NCBI RefSeq assembly: GCF_000158475.2
Contig: NZ_KI392031.1
Coordinates: forward strand, 248,001-312,000
DNA from: Oxalobacter paraformigenes
GTDB taxonomy: Bacteria; Pseudomonadota; Gammaproteobacteria; Burkholderiales; Burkholderiaceae_D
Length of the DNA: 64,000 nt
Direction of reading: 5' to 3'
Made by a program: the position numbers and the translations under genes. Numbering within the stretch: the stretch's first letter is position 1; every line of letters starts with the position of its first letter. A model generated the notes under the pieces. It was not told where the DNA came from. It saw only the letters and a list, made by a program, of their open reading frames with translations, and did no database searches. This document shows, piece by piece, positions 55,969 to 64,000 of this stretch.

Positions 55969-57357
55969 ATGACTGTAAGAACTCGTTTTGCACCGAGCCC
56001 GACCGGTTTCCTGCATCTGGGCGGCGCCCGTACGGCCTTGTATTCATGGGCTTATGCCCGCCATCATGGCGGCCAGTTTATTTTGCGCATTGAAGATACC
56101 GATCTGGAGCGTTCCACGCCTGAGGCGGTACAGGCCATACTGGACGGCATGAAGTGGCTGGGTCTGGAGCATGACGAAGGCCCTTTTTACCAGATGAAAA
56201 GGATGGATCGCTACCGCGAAGTGATCGGACAGATGCTTCAGGAAGGGACGGCTTATTACTGTTACTGTACTCCGGAAGAACTGAACGCCATGCGCGAGCG
56301 CCAGAAGGCGGCAGGCGAAAGCCCCCGTTATGACGGAACCTGGCGTCCGGAACCGGGAAAAACCTTGCCTCCGGCGCCTGAAGGGGTGAATCCCGTTGTC
56401 CGTTTCAGAAATCCCGCAGAAGGCGACGTGACCTGGAACGACCGGGTCAAGGGCGAGATCACGATTTCCAACAGCCAGCTGGATGACCTGATCATTGCCC
56501 GTTCCGATGGCACGCCGACTTACAATTTCTGTGTGGTCGTGGACGATTGGGACATGGGAATCACGCATGTCATTCGTGGGGACGACCATGTCAACAATAC
56601 GCCGCGCCAGATCAATATCCTGAAAGCGTTGAAGGCGCCGGTGCCGGAATATGCCCATTTGCCGATGATTCTGGGGGATGACGGGGAAAAACTCTCCAAG
56701 CGGCACGGCGCGGTTTCGGTCATGGAATATCCGGCCGCCGGCTATTTGCCGGAAGCGATGCTGAATTATCTGGCGCGTCTGGGCTGGAGCCACGGGGACG
56801 ATGAAATTTTTTCGATGAAGCAGTTCTGTGAATGGTTCGATTTCGACCATCTGTCCTCATCCGCCGCACAGTTTAATACGGAGAAACTGAACTGGCTGAA
56901 CAATCATTATATTCGTGAGGCGGATAATGCGCGGCTTGCCGCTCTGGTGCGTCCGCAACTTGAAAAGATGGGCGTGAAACTGGAGAGCGGTCCGGCGCTG
57001 GAGGATGTGATCGCCCTGATGAAGGATCGGGTCAATACGCTAAACGAGCTGGCCAATGCCTCGCTGATGTTTTACCGGGAACCCGATCCTGACCCGGAAT
57101 TGCTGAAACAGCATTTGACGGAGGCCGCCCGCACCGCTCTGAAAGCGTATGCGGCCAATGTTGAAACGATTGAATGGCAACGCGAAGCGCTGTCTGCGAT
57201 GATGAAGGCGCTGCTGAAAGAAAACCGGATGAAGATGCCCCAGGTTGCCATGCCCTTGCGTCTTCTGTTGACGGGACAGTTGCATACGCCATCAATTGAT
57301 GCGGTTGTCTGCCTTTTCGGGAGGGAAACGGTATTGTCCCGCCTGAAAGGCCTGTAA
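55969..57357 (+). CDS. gltX: Glutamyl-tRNA synthetase
   Basis: 462 residues from the ATG at 55969 ([19 protein letters not shown]). Class I aminoacyl-tRNA synthetase with the HLGG (HIGH-like) motif, EDTDLERS, the YCYC zinc-like pair, [23 protein letters not shown] and KLSKR (KMSKS-like). Catalyses Glu-tRNA(Glu) formation, and if non-discriminating also Glu-tRNA(Gln) for the GatCAB route in this window. Downstream lie two tRNA-Glu genes. Confidence 0.96.
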   Translation: MTVRTRFAPSPTGFLHLGGARTALYSWAYARHHGGQFILRIEDTDLERSTPEAVQAILDGMKWLGLEHDEGPFYQMKRMDRYREVIGQMLQEGTAYYCYCTPEELNAMRERQKAAGESPRYDGTWRPEPGKTLPPAPEGVNPVVRFRNPAEGDVTWNDRVKGEITISNSQLDDLIIARSDGTPTYNFCVVVDDWDMGITHVIRGDDHVNNTPRQINILKALKAPVPEYAHLPMILGDDGEKLSKRHGAVSVMEYPAAGYLPEAMLNYLARLGWSHGDDEIFSMKQFCEWFDFDHLSSSAAQFNTEKLNWLNNHYIREADNARLAALVRPQLEKMGVKLESGPALEDVIALMKDRVNTLNELANASLMFYREPDPDPELLKQHLTEAARTALKAYAANVETIEWQREALSAMMKALLKENRMKMPQVAMPLRLLLTGQLHTPSIDAVVCLFGRETVLSRLKGL

Positions 57358-57381
57358 AAGGAAGAGGGCGTGCCGGCAGAT

Positions 57382-57411
57382 AAAAAGAACCGGTCCGCCG
57401 GTTCCGTTTTT
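57382..57411 (+). terminator. Terminator after gltX
   Basis: GAACCGG (57387-57393) and CCGGTTC (57398-57404) with a TCCG loop, preceded by A's and followed by CG then five T's. Confidence 0.85.
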
Positions 57412-57464
57412 GTTCGCCTGTCGCTGTTGCGGTTGTCTGATATCTGCAATATTGTCCATTAAAA

Positions 57465-57494
57465 TTGTCAAACCGGGAAAAATTTTGCTATAAT
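57465..57494 (+). promoter_or_regulatory. Sigma-70 promoter of the tRNA cluster
   Basis: TTGTCA (57465-57470), an 18-base spacer and a perfect TATAAT (57489-57494); the first tRNA begins 16 bases later. Confidence 0.8.
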
Positions 57495-57509
57495 CCTTTT
57501 TCTGCATTC

Positions 57510-57585
<76 letters not shown>

Positions 57586-57603
57586 GAAAGCATTAACGGA
57601 TGT

Positions 57604-57679
57604 GTCTCCATCGTCTAGAGGCCTAGGACACCACCCTTTCACGGTGGGAACAGGGGTTCGAATCCCCTTGGAGATGCCA
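57604..57679 (+). tRNA. tRNA-Glu(TTC), copy 1
   Basis: 76 bases with encoded CCA. Acceptor GTCTCCA pairs with TGGAGAT; anticodon loop CTTTCAC gives TTC; T-arm GGGGTTCGAATCCCC. Identical to copy 2. Confidence 0.95.
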
Positions 57680-57707
57680 CTTTGTTATACCTGTTCGATC
57701 TGTTTGT

Positions 57708-57783
57708 GTCTCCATCGTCTAGAGGCCTAGGACACCACCCTTTCACGGTGGGAACAGGGGTTCGAATCCCCTTGGAGATGCCA
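57708..57783 (+). tRNA. tRNA-Glu(TTC), copy 2
   Basis: Exact second copy of the tRNA-Glu gene, starting 104 bases after the first. The identity reaches two bases beyond the 5' end (TG before GTCTCC), making a 78-base direct repeat that could recombine. Confidence 0.95.
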
Positions 57784-57917
57784 TCTGTCTTTTTCGGTTG
57801 TTTTCTGTACCGTCTTTCCTTTTTTGTCCCGTCAAGTTCATTGCGCAGGTTGGGCATGATGCCGTAATGCCGAAAATCCACTACAATAATGTGTTTTGTC
57901 GTTTCTTTTAACTGACC

Positions 57918-59168
57918 ATGCGACGTTTATCCAAAACGGGATCATCCAGACTCACTGCCGACAGCCAGCGTCTTGTTTCGCTTGCTTTGGAAATGTTTTA
58001 CGCTTCCAGTTTTCTGGAGAGCGAATTTTGCCGCAAGAAACTGGATGCGCTGGTTTTCCGGCTGTTGCAGGCCAAAAAACAGTCCGTCTTGAACGATGCG
58101 ATTGAATATCTGTTTACAACGGATATGGAAGCCTATAACTGCCTTCTTGAGGTAGCGGAAGCGCTGAGTGAATCGGCCGTGATCGAAAGAAACGGGAAAA
58201 GATATCATGCCTTGCTGGTTGCCATTCCTGTTTTGGCATGGACCCGTTTTTCGATTGCGTCAGGTACATTGGCGCCTGAGCTGGTCGAGTCGGTGGCTGA
58301 CCGTTTTGCACGGTTGATTCTGGCGGACGGTGTCCGGTTTGCCCTGGCGCCCGGTTTGTATGCAGTCGATCAGTTGCCTTATTCGCATGTCGATGTCATT
58401 GCGGTGACACAGGGGCTGATCCAGTCGATTGTCCAGGGATCCCGTTTTGAACTGGCGTCCCGGCAGGAAACGGTTCCATTCCTTGCCGATGGCCGTTATT
58501 TGCTTGCTTCTGTCATGGCTGTTGAAGGAGAACCGCTTTTTCGCTGGCAGGCCATACCCGATCCGGCCGGGTTCGAGACTGTCAAGGAAGAGTGTCTCAA
58601 ACTCTGGCAGCAGGAAATGACGCCCATCATGGCCGAGGTATTGCCGGGATGCAATGTGGAACTGCTGTTGCCAGGCGGTTTTTTCAATACGTGTCGCAAG
58701 GCTGATCAGGCTATCCGGCCCTCGACGATCCGGGCGGCTGTGCATTACCTGGTTCATGCGCTGGATACGCAGCCGGAGAATTTGTGTGCCGTGGTAGGCG
58801 GTTTCGGCAAAGATCTGGATGGCGTTCAGGTCGAGGAATACCGTATCGGCTTTTACCGGAAGGACAATGAAAAAATCGTTTATGGTATTGTCTGGCCGGT
58901 TTACGGAACGGAGGAGGTAAACGGCATGAACCTTCCGTCGCGGCTGGAAGGCCATTCATCGGCCTCGTCGCGCAAGGGAGGAAAACAGTTGCTCGATATT
59001 TTCCAGTTGCTTCGCGAGCTGGGCGTCTCTTATGAAAAGACGGCTGTCGAACGGTTTGCCATGGAATTTTGCGAGGATTGTGGCGCCCCGCTTTTTGCCG
59101 ATACAAACGGTGAACTGGTTCATGCGGAAATGCCTGAAGACGCGAAGAAAGAAACGCGCCTGCACTGA
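57918..59168 (+). CDS. DUF2863 family protein
   Basis: 416 residues from the ATG at 57918. I place it in DUF2863, a family seen in Burkholderiales, from the C-terminal CEDCGAPLFAD and GELVHAEMPED motifs, the PYSHVDVIAVTQGLIQ region and the YRIGFYRKDNEKIVYGIVWP block. No catalytic signature. A pair CEDC near the C-terminus could bind a metal. Function unknown. Long N-terminal helical part. Confidence 0.85.
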   Translation: MRRLSKTGSSRLTADSQRLVSLALEMFYASSFLESEFCRKKLDALVFRLLQAKKQSVLNDAIEYLFTTDMEAYNCLLEVAEALSESAVIERNGKRYHALLVAIPVLAWTRFSIASGTLAPELVESVADRFARLILADGVRFALAPGLYAVDQLPYSHVDVIAVTQGLIQSIVQGSRFELASRQETVPFLADGRYLLASVMAVEGEPLFRWQAIPDPAGFETVKEECLKLWQQEMTPIMAEVLPGCNVELLLPGGFFNTCRKADQAIRPSTIRAAVHYLVHALDTQPENLCAVVGGFGKDLDGVQVEEYRIGFYRKDNEKIVYGIVWPVYGTEEVNGMNLPSRLEGHSSASSRKGGKQLLDIFQLLRELGVSYEKTAVERFAMEFCEDCGAPLFADTNGELVHAEMPEDAKKETRLH

Positions 59169-59322
59169 CGGGTGTTTCTCATGAGGCTAAAAGGCGTGCG
59201 CTGTTTGCGGAATCATTCGGGAATACCATTGGCCTGCCGGTTCTGGCAGATCGGGTTCCGGTTTTTTGGAGGAGCGTGGGGTGTCCCGTTCGGCAAGGCC
59301 GGCTTTTTGATGCAGCCGTTTT

Positions 59323-59820
59323 TCAGGCTTTCCATTCTCCGGATTTTCCTCCCTTTTTTTCAAGAAGGCGAACATCGGTAATGGTCATCCCCCGGTCAAT
59401 GGCTTTCAGCATGTCATAGATGGTCAGCAGACCTGTCTGGACGGCGGTCAGCGCTTCCATTTCAACGCCGGTTTTGCCAAAGGCTTCTGTCCGGGCATGG
59501 CACCGGATGCCGTCTTTTTCGGCCGTGAAATCGACTGTAACGCGGGTCAGCGCGACCGGATGGCAAAGGGGGATCAGATCAGCTGTCCGTTTGGCGCCCA
59601 TGATGGCGGCGACTCGCGCAATGCCCAGCACATCGCCCTTGCCGGCGCTGTTTTCGCGAATGATGGCAAGCGTTTCCGGTTTCATCCTGATGGCGCCGCA
59701 GGCAAGCGCAATGCGGTGCGTTTCTTTTTTTTCCCCGACATCGACCATGTGGGCCTTGCCCGATCCGTCAAAGTGGGTCAACTGATTTTTATCGTTTTCA
59801 ACAGGTTCTTTTTGTGGCAT
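59323..59820 (-). CDS. moaC: Cyclic pyranopterin monophosphate synthase MoaC
   Basis: 165 residues. Acts in molybdopterin synthesis, closing the cyclic phosphate ring after MoaA. Motifs: [23 protein letters not shown] with the catalytic His-Pro, and [23 protein letters not shown]. The only molybdenum-cofactor gene in this window; convergent with the DUF2863 gene and divergent from bepA. Confidence 0.95.
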   Translation of the reverse strand: MPQKEPVENDKNQLTHFDGSGKAHMVDVGEKKETHRIALACGAIRMKPETLAIIRENSAGKGDVLGIARVAAIMGAKRTADLIPLCHPVALTRVTVDFTAEKDGIRCHARTEAFGKTGVEMEALTAVQTGLLTIYDMLKAIDRGMTITDVRLLEKKGGKSGEWKA

Positions 59821-59919
59821 AAAGAGTAAGGCCCCGAATCAGGGCAGTATGAAATGCGCATGAAGTACCGGTATGATATCACCATGCACGAATTTTCAAT
59901 TTTATCGTCAGACAATCGT

Positions 59920-61410
59920 ATGGTTCGATCTTTTCGACGGCTTGTTATTCCTCTCATTGCTGTTTTTTGCCTCCAGACGCCGCTTGCAACAGCGCAGTCG
60001 GATATTCCCAGTCTGGGCGATACGGCGCGGGGCGAGCTGACTCCCGTGGCGGAGTACCAGCTGGGCAAGGAAATCATGGTGCAGGTCAGGAGCGATCCGG
60101 CGTATGTCAATGATCCCGTTTTGACGGAATACCTGACGAATCTGGGCAACAGGCTGGTTTCCGCCGATCCGCAAATTCGCGGTGAACTGGCAAACGATTT
60201 CTCGTTTTTCGCTATCCGGGACGCCACGCTGAACGCGTTTGCCTTGCCGGGCGGGTTTATCGGGGTGCATACCGGGTTGTTGCTGGCCACACAAAGTGAA
60301 TCGGAACTCGCTTCGGTCTTGTCACATGAAATCGGCCACGTTTCGCAGCGGCATATCGCCCGGATGCTGAGCCAGCAAAGACAGGATATCCTGATTCCGA
60401 TCGCGGCAACGGTGCTGGCGATTCTCGCCGCACAGGCCGGAGGCGATGCTGCCGGCGCCGTCATGATGGGCGGGCAGGGTTACGCGATCCAGAAACAGAT
60501 CAATTTTACGCGGGACGCGGAAAAAGAAGCGGATCGGGTCGGTTTCAGCATATTGAAGGGTGCGGGTTTCGATACGACCGGCATGACTTCGTTTTTCCAG
60601 CGTATGCAGACAGCCACACGCACTTACAGCGACGCGCCGTCGCCTTATTTGCGGACACACCCGCTGACCTCCGAGCGTATTGCCGATATCGAGGCGCGTG
60701 TCCGTCGCGAGCCTTACCGGCAGCACGCCGACGATCTGGATTTTTATCTGATGCGGGCGAAAGCACGGCTTGTCCAGGACGATAGCGCTCCCGCATTGCA
60801 AAAGGCCGCTGCCATGTTTGAGGAACAGATCAAAAGCGGAAGCCGGCTGTACATGGCGGCGGGCAATTACGGGCTGGCATTGATTGCACTGCAACGAAAA
60901 GAACCCGCCAAAGCGCGAACGTATCTGCAGCAGGTGAAGAAAACGGTTGGGGAAGCGGCAGCCAGACAGAGCCTGGCATTGGACAGCTTGACGGTTGAAA
61001 TCCTGCTGGCTTCCGGCCAAACGGCCGATGCGGTGCGGGAAGCGCGTGCGGCGACTGTCCGTTTTCCGTCTTCCAGGGCACTGGCGCATCAATACGCGAA
61101 TGCGCTGTATGCCGCGAAACGTTACGATGAGGCGGCAAAGTATTTGCGAAAACAGGTGCAGATGTATCGGGACGACGCTACCTTGCAGAGGCAGCTTGCC
61201 AAAGTGTACGACGCGCAGGGAAAAAAGGCGCTGATGCATATGGCACTGGCGGAATCGTATGCCCTGTCAGGCGCTTATACAGCCGCTTTGGAACAGCTGA
61301 ATCTGGCCCGAAAGGCCGGGGATGTGACTTTTTACGATCAATCGGTCATTGACGCCCGTGAAAGGGAATGGAAAGCGATCGTCAAGGAAAACCTGAAAGA
61401 ACGTTCGTGA
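59920..61410 (+). CDS. bepA: Periplasmic M48 metalloprotease with TPR repeats, BepA-like
   Basis: 496 residues taking the ATG at 59920, which fits a signal peptide (MVRSFRRLVIPLIAVF ... ATAQ); ATGs at 59884 and 59854 are in frame. HEIGH at 136-140 with the zinc Glu in DAEKEADRVG defines the M48 peptidase. C-terminal TPR-like helices (about 265-490). BepA assists and quality-controls outer-membrane proteins such as LptD. Monocistronic, closed by a terminator. Confidence 0.92.
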   Translation: MVRSFRRLVIPLIAVFCLQTPLATAQSDIPSLGDTARGELTPVAEYQLGKEIMVQVRSDPAYVNDPVLTEYLTNLGNRLVSADPQIRGELANDFSFFAIRDATLNAFALPGGFIGVHTGLLLATQSESELASVLSHEIGHVSQRHIARMLSQQRQDILIPIAATVLAILAAQAGGDAAGAVMMGGQGYAIQKQINFTRDAEKEADRVGFSILKGAGFDTTGMTSFFQRMQTATRTYSDAPSPYLRTHPLTSERIADIEARVRREPYRQHADDLDFYLMRAKARLVQDDSAPALQKAAAMFEEQIKSGSRLYMAAGNYGLALIALQRKEPAKARTYLQQVKKTVGEAAARQSLALDSLTVEILLASGQTADAVREARAATVRFPSSRALAHQYANALYAAKRYDEAAKYLRKQVQMYRDDATLQRQLAKVYDAQGKKALMHMALAESYALSGAYTAALEQLNLARKAGDVTFYDQSVIDAREREWKAIVKENLKERS

Positions 61411-61446
61411 GCGGGCAGGCGTTTTCTGCCTTTTCTGATTCCATTG

Positions 61447-61478
61447 AAAAAGCCCGTCAGTGCCTTGACGGGCTTTTT
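61447..61478. terminator. Terminator between bepA and rhlE
   Basis: AAAAAGCCCGTCA (61447-61459) and TGACGGGCTTTTT (61466-61478), a strong stem with a 6-base loop, serving the convergent genes. Confidence 0.9.
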
Positions 61479-61532
61479 GGTGAAAGGGCGCCAGATCGCC
61501 ATTTCGTGTTGGCGAACCGGTTTCCCGGATTT

Positions 61533-62918
61533 TCAGGCCGCTTGCCGGTGTTCGGATTTTCTGTGCCGCCGGGGTCTGGCTTCGGTGTTTCGGGTTGCGT
61601 TGGCCGGTTTGCTGAAATGGCGCTGGCCGGTTTTGCTGGCAGCCTGTTTCCTGGAGCCGGGCTTCCAGCCGGGTTTGCCGCGTTTGGAAGGCGCTGTCGG
61701 CCTGAACGTCATTTTCGGTTCGAATCCTTCGATCACGTTGACCGGAATGGTTTGTTTGGTAAACCGTTCAATGCGCTTCATGCTGGCGCTGTCGCTGTGG
61801 CTGACCAGCGAAATGGCCAGACCGTGACGCCCGGCGCGGCCGGTACGGCCGATGCGGTGAACGTAGTCTTCCGGAAATTTCGGCAGATCATAGTTGAAAA
61901 CGTGCGTGATGCTGGGGATGTCGATGCCGCGTGCGGCTACATCGGTTGCGACCAGAATCTTGACTTTGCCGTCGCGCAGTTTCGCCAGTGTCCGGTTGCG
62001 GGCGTTTTGCGGCATGTCGCCGTGCAGTGCCGCCGTCGAAAAACCGGCGATGGCAAGGCGGTCAGCCACCAGATCGGCGTCCCGCTTGGTCGCGGTGAAA
62101 ACCAGGGCCTGTCCCAGCGAACGGTCTTGCAGCCAGTGGGCGAGCAGACGGTTTTTGTGGGGCAGATCGTCTACGTAATGGATCATCTGTTCGATGTTTT
62201 CATGACGTGAGGCAGACGAGGTGATGTGTATGGATTCGGCATCGTGCGTGACGCTTCTTGCCATCTTGCCGACAATGCCGTCCAGCGTGGCCGAGAAAAG
62301 CATGGTCTGGCGGGTTGCCGGGGTTGCGGCAATGACCGTTTCGATATCGTCGATAAATCCCATGTCCAGCATCCTGTCGGCTTCGTCGAGTACGAGTATT
62401 TCAAGCTGATCGAAACGGATTTTCCCCGATTGCATGTGGTCAATCAGACGGCCGGGTGTCGCCACCAGGATTTCCGGATTGCGGGCCAGAAGCTGCATCT
62501 GTTTCGGATAAGGCATGCCGCCTAAAATGGCGACGGTACGGAAATGTTTCAGGCAGGCGCTGTACTGTTCGGTGGAGGACACGATTTGCAGGGCGAGTTC
62601 GCGGGTCGGCGTCAACACCAGCATTTTGGGCTGGGCAGCCTTGAAACGGGCGCGTTCGCCTTTTGCTTTGGCGGACTGGCGTTGCTGATTCGGCGTTTTT
62701 TGCGAGGTTTCGGAAATTTTTTGCGTAGCGAAGCGATGCAGGGCCGGCAGCATGAAGGCGGCTGTTTTTCCCGATCCGGTCTGGGAAGAGACCAGCAGGT
62801 CTTTTCCTTCAATAGCCAGCGGAATGGCTTTTGTCTGGACTGGCGTCGGGATATCGTAATGGATGCCGGCAAGGGCTTTCAGGATTGACGGATGCAATCC
62901 CAGTGTTTCAAATGTCAT
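61533..62918 (-). CDS. rhlE: DEAD-box RNA helicase, RhlE-like
   Basis: 461 residues. Motif Q region (GIHYDIPTPVQTKAIP), Walker A QTGSGKT, PTRELALQI, VLDEADRMLDMGF, SATLDG, ATDVAARGIDIPSITHVFNYDLP and HRIGRTGRAG are in canonical order. Basic C-terminal tail of Lys, Arg and Pro. Remodels RNA, often in ribosome assembly or decay and cold adaptation. Long 5' region holds a palindrome (63073-63090). Confidence 0.93.
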   Translation of the reverse strand: MTFETLGLHPSILKALAGIHYDIPTPVQTKAIPLAIEGKDLLVSSQTGSGKTAAFMLPALHRFATQKISETSQKTPNQQRQSAKAKGERARFKAAQPKMLVLTPTRELALQIVSSTEQYSACLKHFRTVAILGGMPYPKQMQLLARNPEILVATPGRLIDHMQSGKIRFDQLEILVLDEADRMLDMGFIDDIETVIAATPATRQTMLFSATLDGIVGKMARSVTHDAESIHITSSASRHENIEQMIHYVDDLPHKNRLLAHWLQDRSLGQALVFTATKRDADLVADRLAIAGFSTAALHGDMPQNARNRTLAKLRDGKVKILVATDVAARGIDIPSITHVFNYDLPKFPEDYVHRIGRTGRAGRHGLAISLVSHSDSASMKRIERFTKQTIPVNVIEGFEPKMTFRPTAPSKRGKPGWKPGSRKQAASKTGQRHFSKPANATRNTEARPRRHRKSEHRQAA

Positions 62919-63072
62919 TTTTTTCTCTGATAAAAAGCGGTTTTCCTTTTGGGAAAACGGAAAAACGGCAAAGCCAACACCAGACGGCGAAATAGTATCG
63001 GAATAAATTTCGGCACAAAAAGCTTTGCGCCGGAACAGTGTGGAAACACAAAAGGCGGAAGGGCTTTATGGA

Positions 63073-63090
63073 ATGCATGAGATCATGCAT
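63073..63090. repeat. Inverted repeat upstream of rhlE
   Basis: ATGCATGA-GA-TCATGCAT, a perfect 8-bp dyad about 155 bases upstream of the rhlE start. It may be an operator or an mRNA leader hairpin. Confidence 0.5.
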
Positions 63091-63112
63091 CAGGCTGGCA
63101 ATGCCATCACAT

Positions 63113-63143
63113 ATTCGGGCAGGAAGAATAATCCCGCCCGAAT
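63113..63143 (-). terminator. Hairpin downstream of fabI (weak terminator)
   Basis: Arms at 63113-63124 and 63132-63143 pair fully on the minus strand with one G-U, with a 7-base loop. No T-run follows on that strand, so termination would be weak or need Rho. Confidence 0.45.
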
Positions 63144-63208
63144 CCAATATTATAACAGTTTTTTTGTCTGTTTCGCTTAAATGTCGAATGAGGGAGACAG
63201 AGAATTTG

Positions 63209-64000
63209 TCAGATACTGTCTTTGTGGGCGATAACGCCGTCGGTATTCAATCCCATGACGTGGGAGAAACCGCCATCGACATAAGTAATTTCGCCGGTGA
63301 TGCCGGAGGCCAGATCAGACAACAGGAAGGCGGCGGCATTGCCGATTTCTTCAATGGTCACGTTCCGGCGCAAGGGCGCGTTTTTGGCGACGAAATTCAG
63401 AAGGATATTGAAGTCGCGGATTCCGCTGGCGGCAATGGTCTTGACCGGGCCGGCGGAAATGGCATTGACACGTACACCTTTTTTGCCCAGTGATTCGGCC
63501 ATGTAGCGGACACTGGCTTCAAGCGACGCCTTGGCCAGCCCCATCGTGTTGTAGTAAGGGATGGCCCGGCTGGAACCGAGATAGGTCAGGGCCAGTGCCG
63601 CGGAACCCGGGCCCATCAGATGGCGTGCGGCCTTGACCATGGCCGGGTAGCTGTAGGCCGATATGTCGTGGGCTACCTTGAAATTTTCGCGGGTCAGTCC
63701 GTCGAAGAAATCGCCCGCGATCGCTTCACGGGGAGCGAAACCGATCGAGTGAACGAGACCGTCAAGGCGTCCCCAGTTTTTTTCGATTTCGGAAAAGACG
63801 TGTTCGATGTGTTCGTCCTTTGCCACGTCGCATTCGTAAACCATATCGCTGCCCAGCTCGTTTGCAAATGCGGTAATGCGATCCTTGAAACGGTCTCCGA
63901 CGTAGGTAAAGGCCAGTTCGGCTCCTTCGCGCCTGCACGCTTCGGCTATACCCAGCGCAATGGAACGGTTCGATAACAAACCGGTGATAAGTATTTTTTT
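63209..64000 (-). CDS. fabI: Enoyl-ACP reductase (NADH), 5' end outside the window
   Basis: At least 263 residues are visible; the frame continues past 64000 with [13 protein letters not shown], which is the family's usual N-terminal strand, so only a handful of residues are missing. Short-chain dehydrogenase fold of FabI with [10 protein letters not shown] (nucleotide loop), the active-site Tyr-x6-Lys in [11 protein letters not shown], and [13 protein letters not shown]. Reduces enoyl-ACP in the last step of each fatty-acid elongation cycle. Confidence 0.95.
   Translation of the reverse strand, partial: KKILITGLLSNRSIALGIAEACRREGAELAFTYVGDRFKDRITAFANELGSDMVYECDVAKDEHIEHVFSEIEKNWGRLDGLVHSIGFAPREAIAGDFFDGLTRENFKVAHDISAYSYPAMVKAARHLMGPGSAALALTYLGSSRAIPYYNTMGLAKASLEASVRYMAESLGKKGVRVNAISAGPVKTIAASGIRDFNILLNFVAKNAPLRRNVTIEEIGNAAAFLLSDLASGITGEITYVDGGFSHVMGLNTDGVIAHKDSI

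Noticed and set aside
57604-57783. CRISPR-like direct repeat
   Set aside because: The repeat is simply two identical tRNA-Glu genes; no array elsewhere in the window.

Overview
The window reads as chromosomal DNA of a betaproteobacterium in the Burkholderiales, most likely Oxalobacteraceae and possibly an Oxalobacter-like organism. Grounds: the gene orders gatC-gatA-gatB facing mreB-mreC-mreD-mrdA-rodA-rlpA, algH-ruvX-pyrR-pyrB-pyrC', ybgC-tolQRAB-pal-cpoB and metG divergent from apbC; the betaproteobacterial families DUF2863 and a DUF3460-like protein; a one-cysteine DksA; and a large oxalate/formate antiporter (OFA) family transporter. The species call is inference. No IS element, prophage, CRISPR array, rRNA or integrated island is visible, so this is mostly core genome.

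Layout. 0.5-9 kb: a small membrane protein, a YqiA-like esterase, an old-yellow-enzyme reductase, two tandem paralogous Ala/Lys/Pro-rich exported small proteins separated by about 1 kb without a convincing gene, a DUF192 protein and a membrane-bound GGDEF-EAL protein. 9-19 kb: the Asp/Glu-tRNA amidotransferase operon and, divergently, the rod-shape/elongasome operon. 19-29 kb: dksA, a COG0523 metallochaperone, xerC with its DUF484 partner, apaH, and a minus-strand run algH-ruvX-pyrR-pyrB-pyrC'-plsC. 29-36 kb: dcd, a YoaK-family protein and the complete Tol-Pal operon. 36-41 kb: an FNR-like regulator whose upstream reading frame is interrupted by an in-frame TGA, a serine-rich KGG stress protein, a membrane protein, a two-domain kinase and a metallo-beta-lactamase-fold hydrolase. 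41.6-46.7 kb: a cobalamin riboswitch followed by btuB and a BtuCDF-type importer. 46.8-52.6 kb: metG, a GNAT enzyme, a DUF3460-like protein, scpA and panC on the minus strand, with apbC divergent from metG. 52.6-55.6 kb: a ModE-HTH/solute-binding regulator divergent from the OFA transporter. 56-64 kb: gltX, tRNA-Ala, two identical tRNA-Glu genes, a DUF2863 protein, moaC, bepA, rhlE and fabI (5' end outside the window).

Themes. Envelope growth (Mre/PBP2/RodA/RlpA), envelope constriction and outer-membrane integrity (Tol-Pal, BepA, PlsC, FabI), glutamate/glutamine decoding (GatCAB, GltX, tRNA-Glu), pyrimidine synthesis (PyrR/PyrB/PyrC', Dcd) and anaerobic or metal-linked regulation (FNR-like, ModE-like, MoaC, B12 uptake) dominate. 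The most unusual observations are the in-frame TGA in the FNR-like gene, a 9-A tract that separates a good ATG/ribosome site from the GGDEF-EAL reading frame by one base, the duplicated leader of the small exported proteins, and an OFA transporter lacking the lysine expected of an oxalate carrier. I did not find a clear new multi-gene defence or mobile system.
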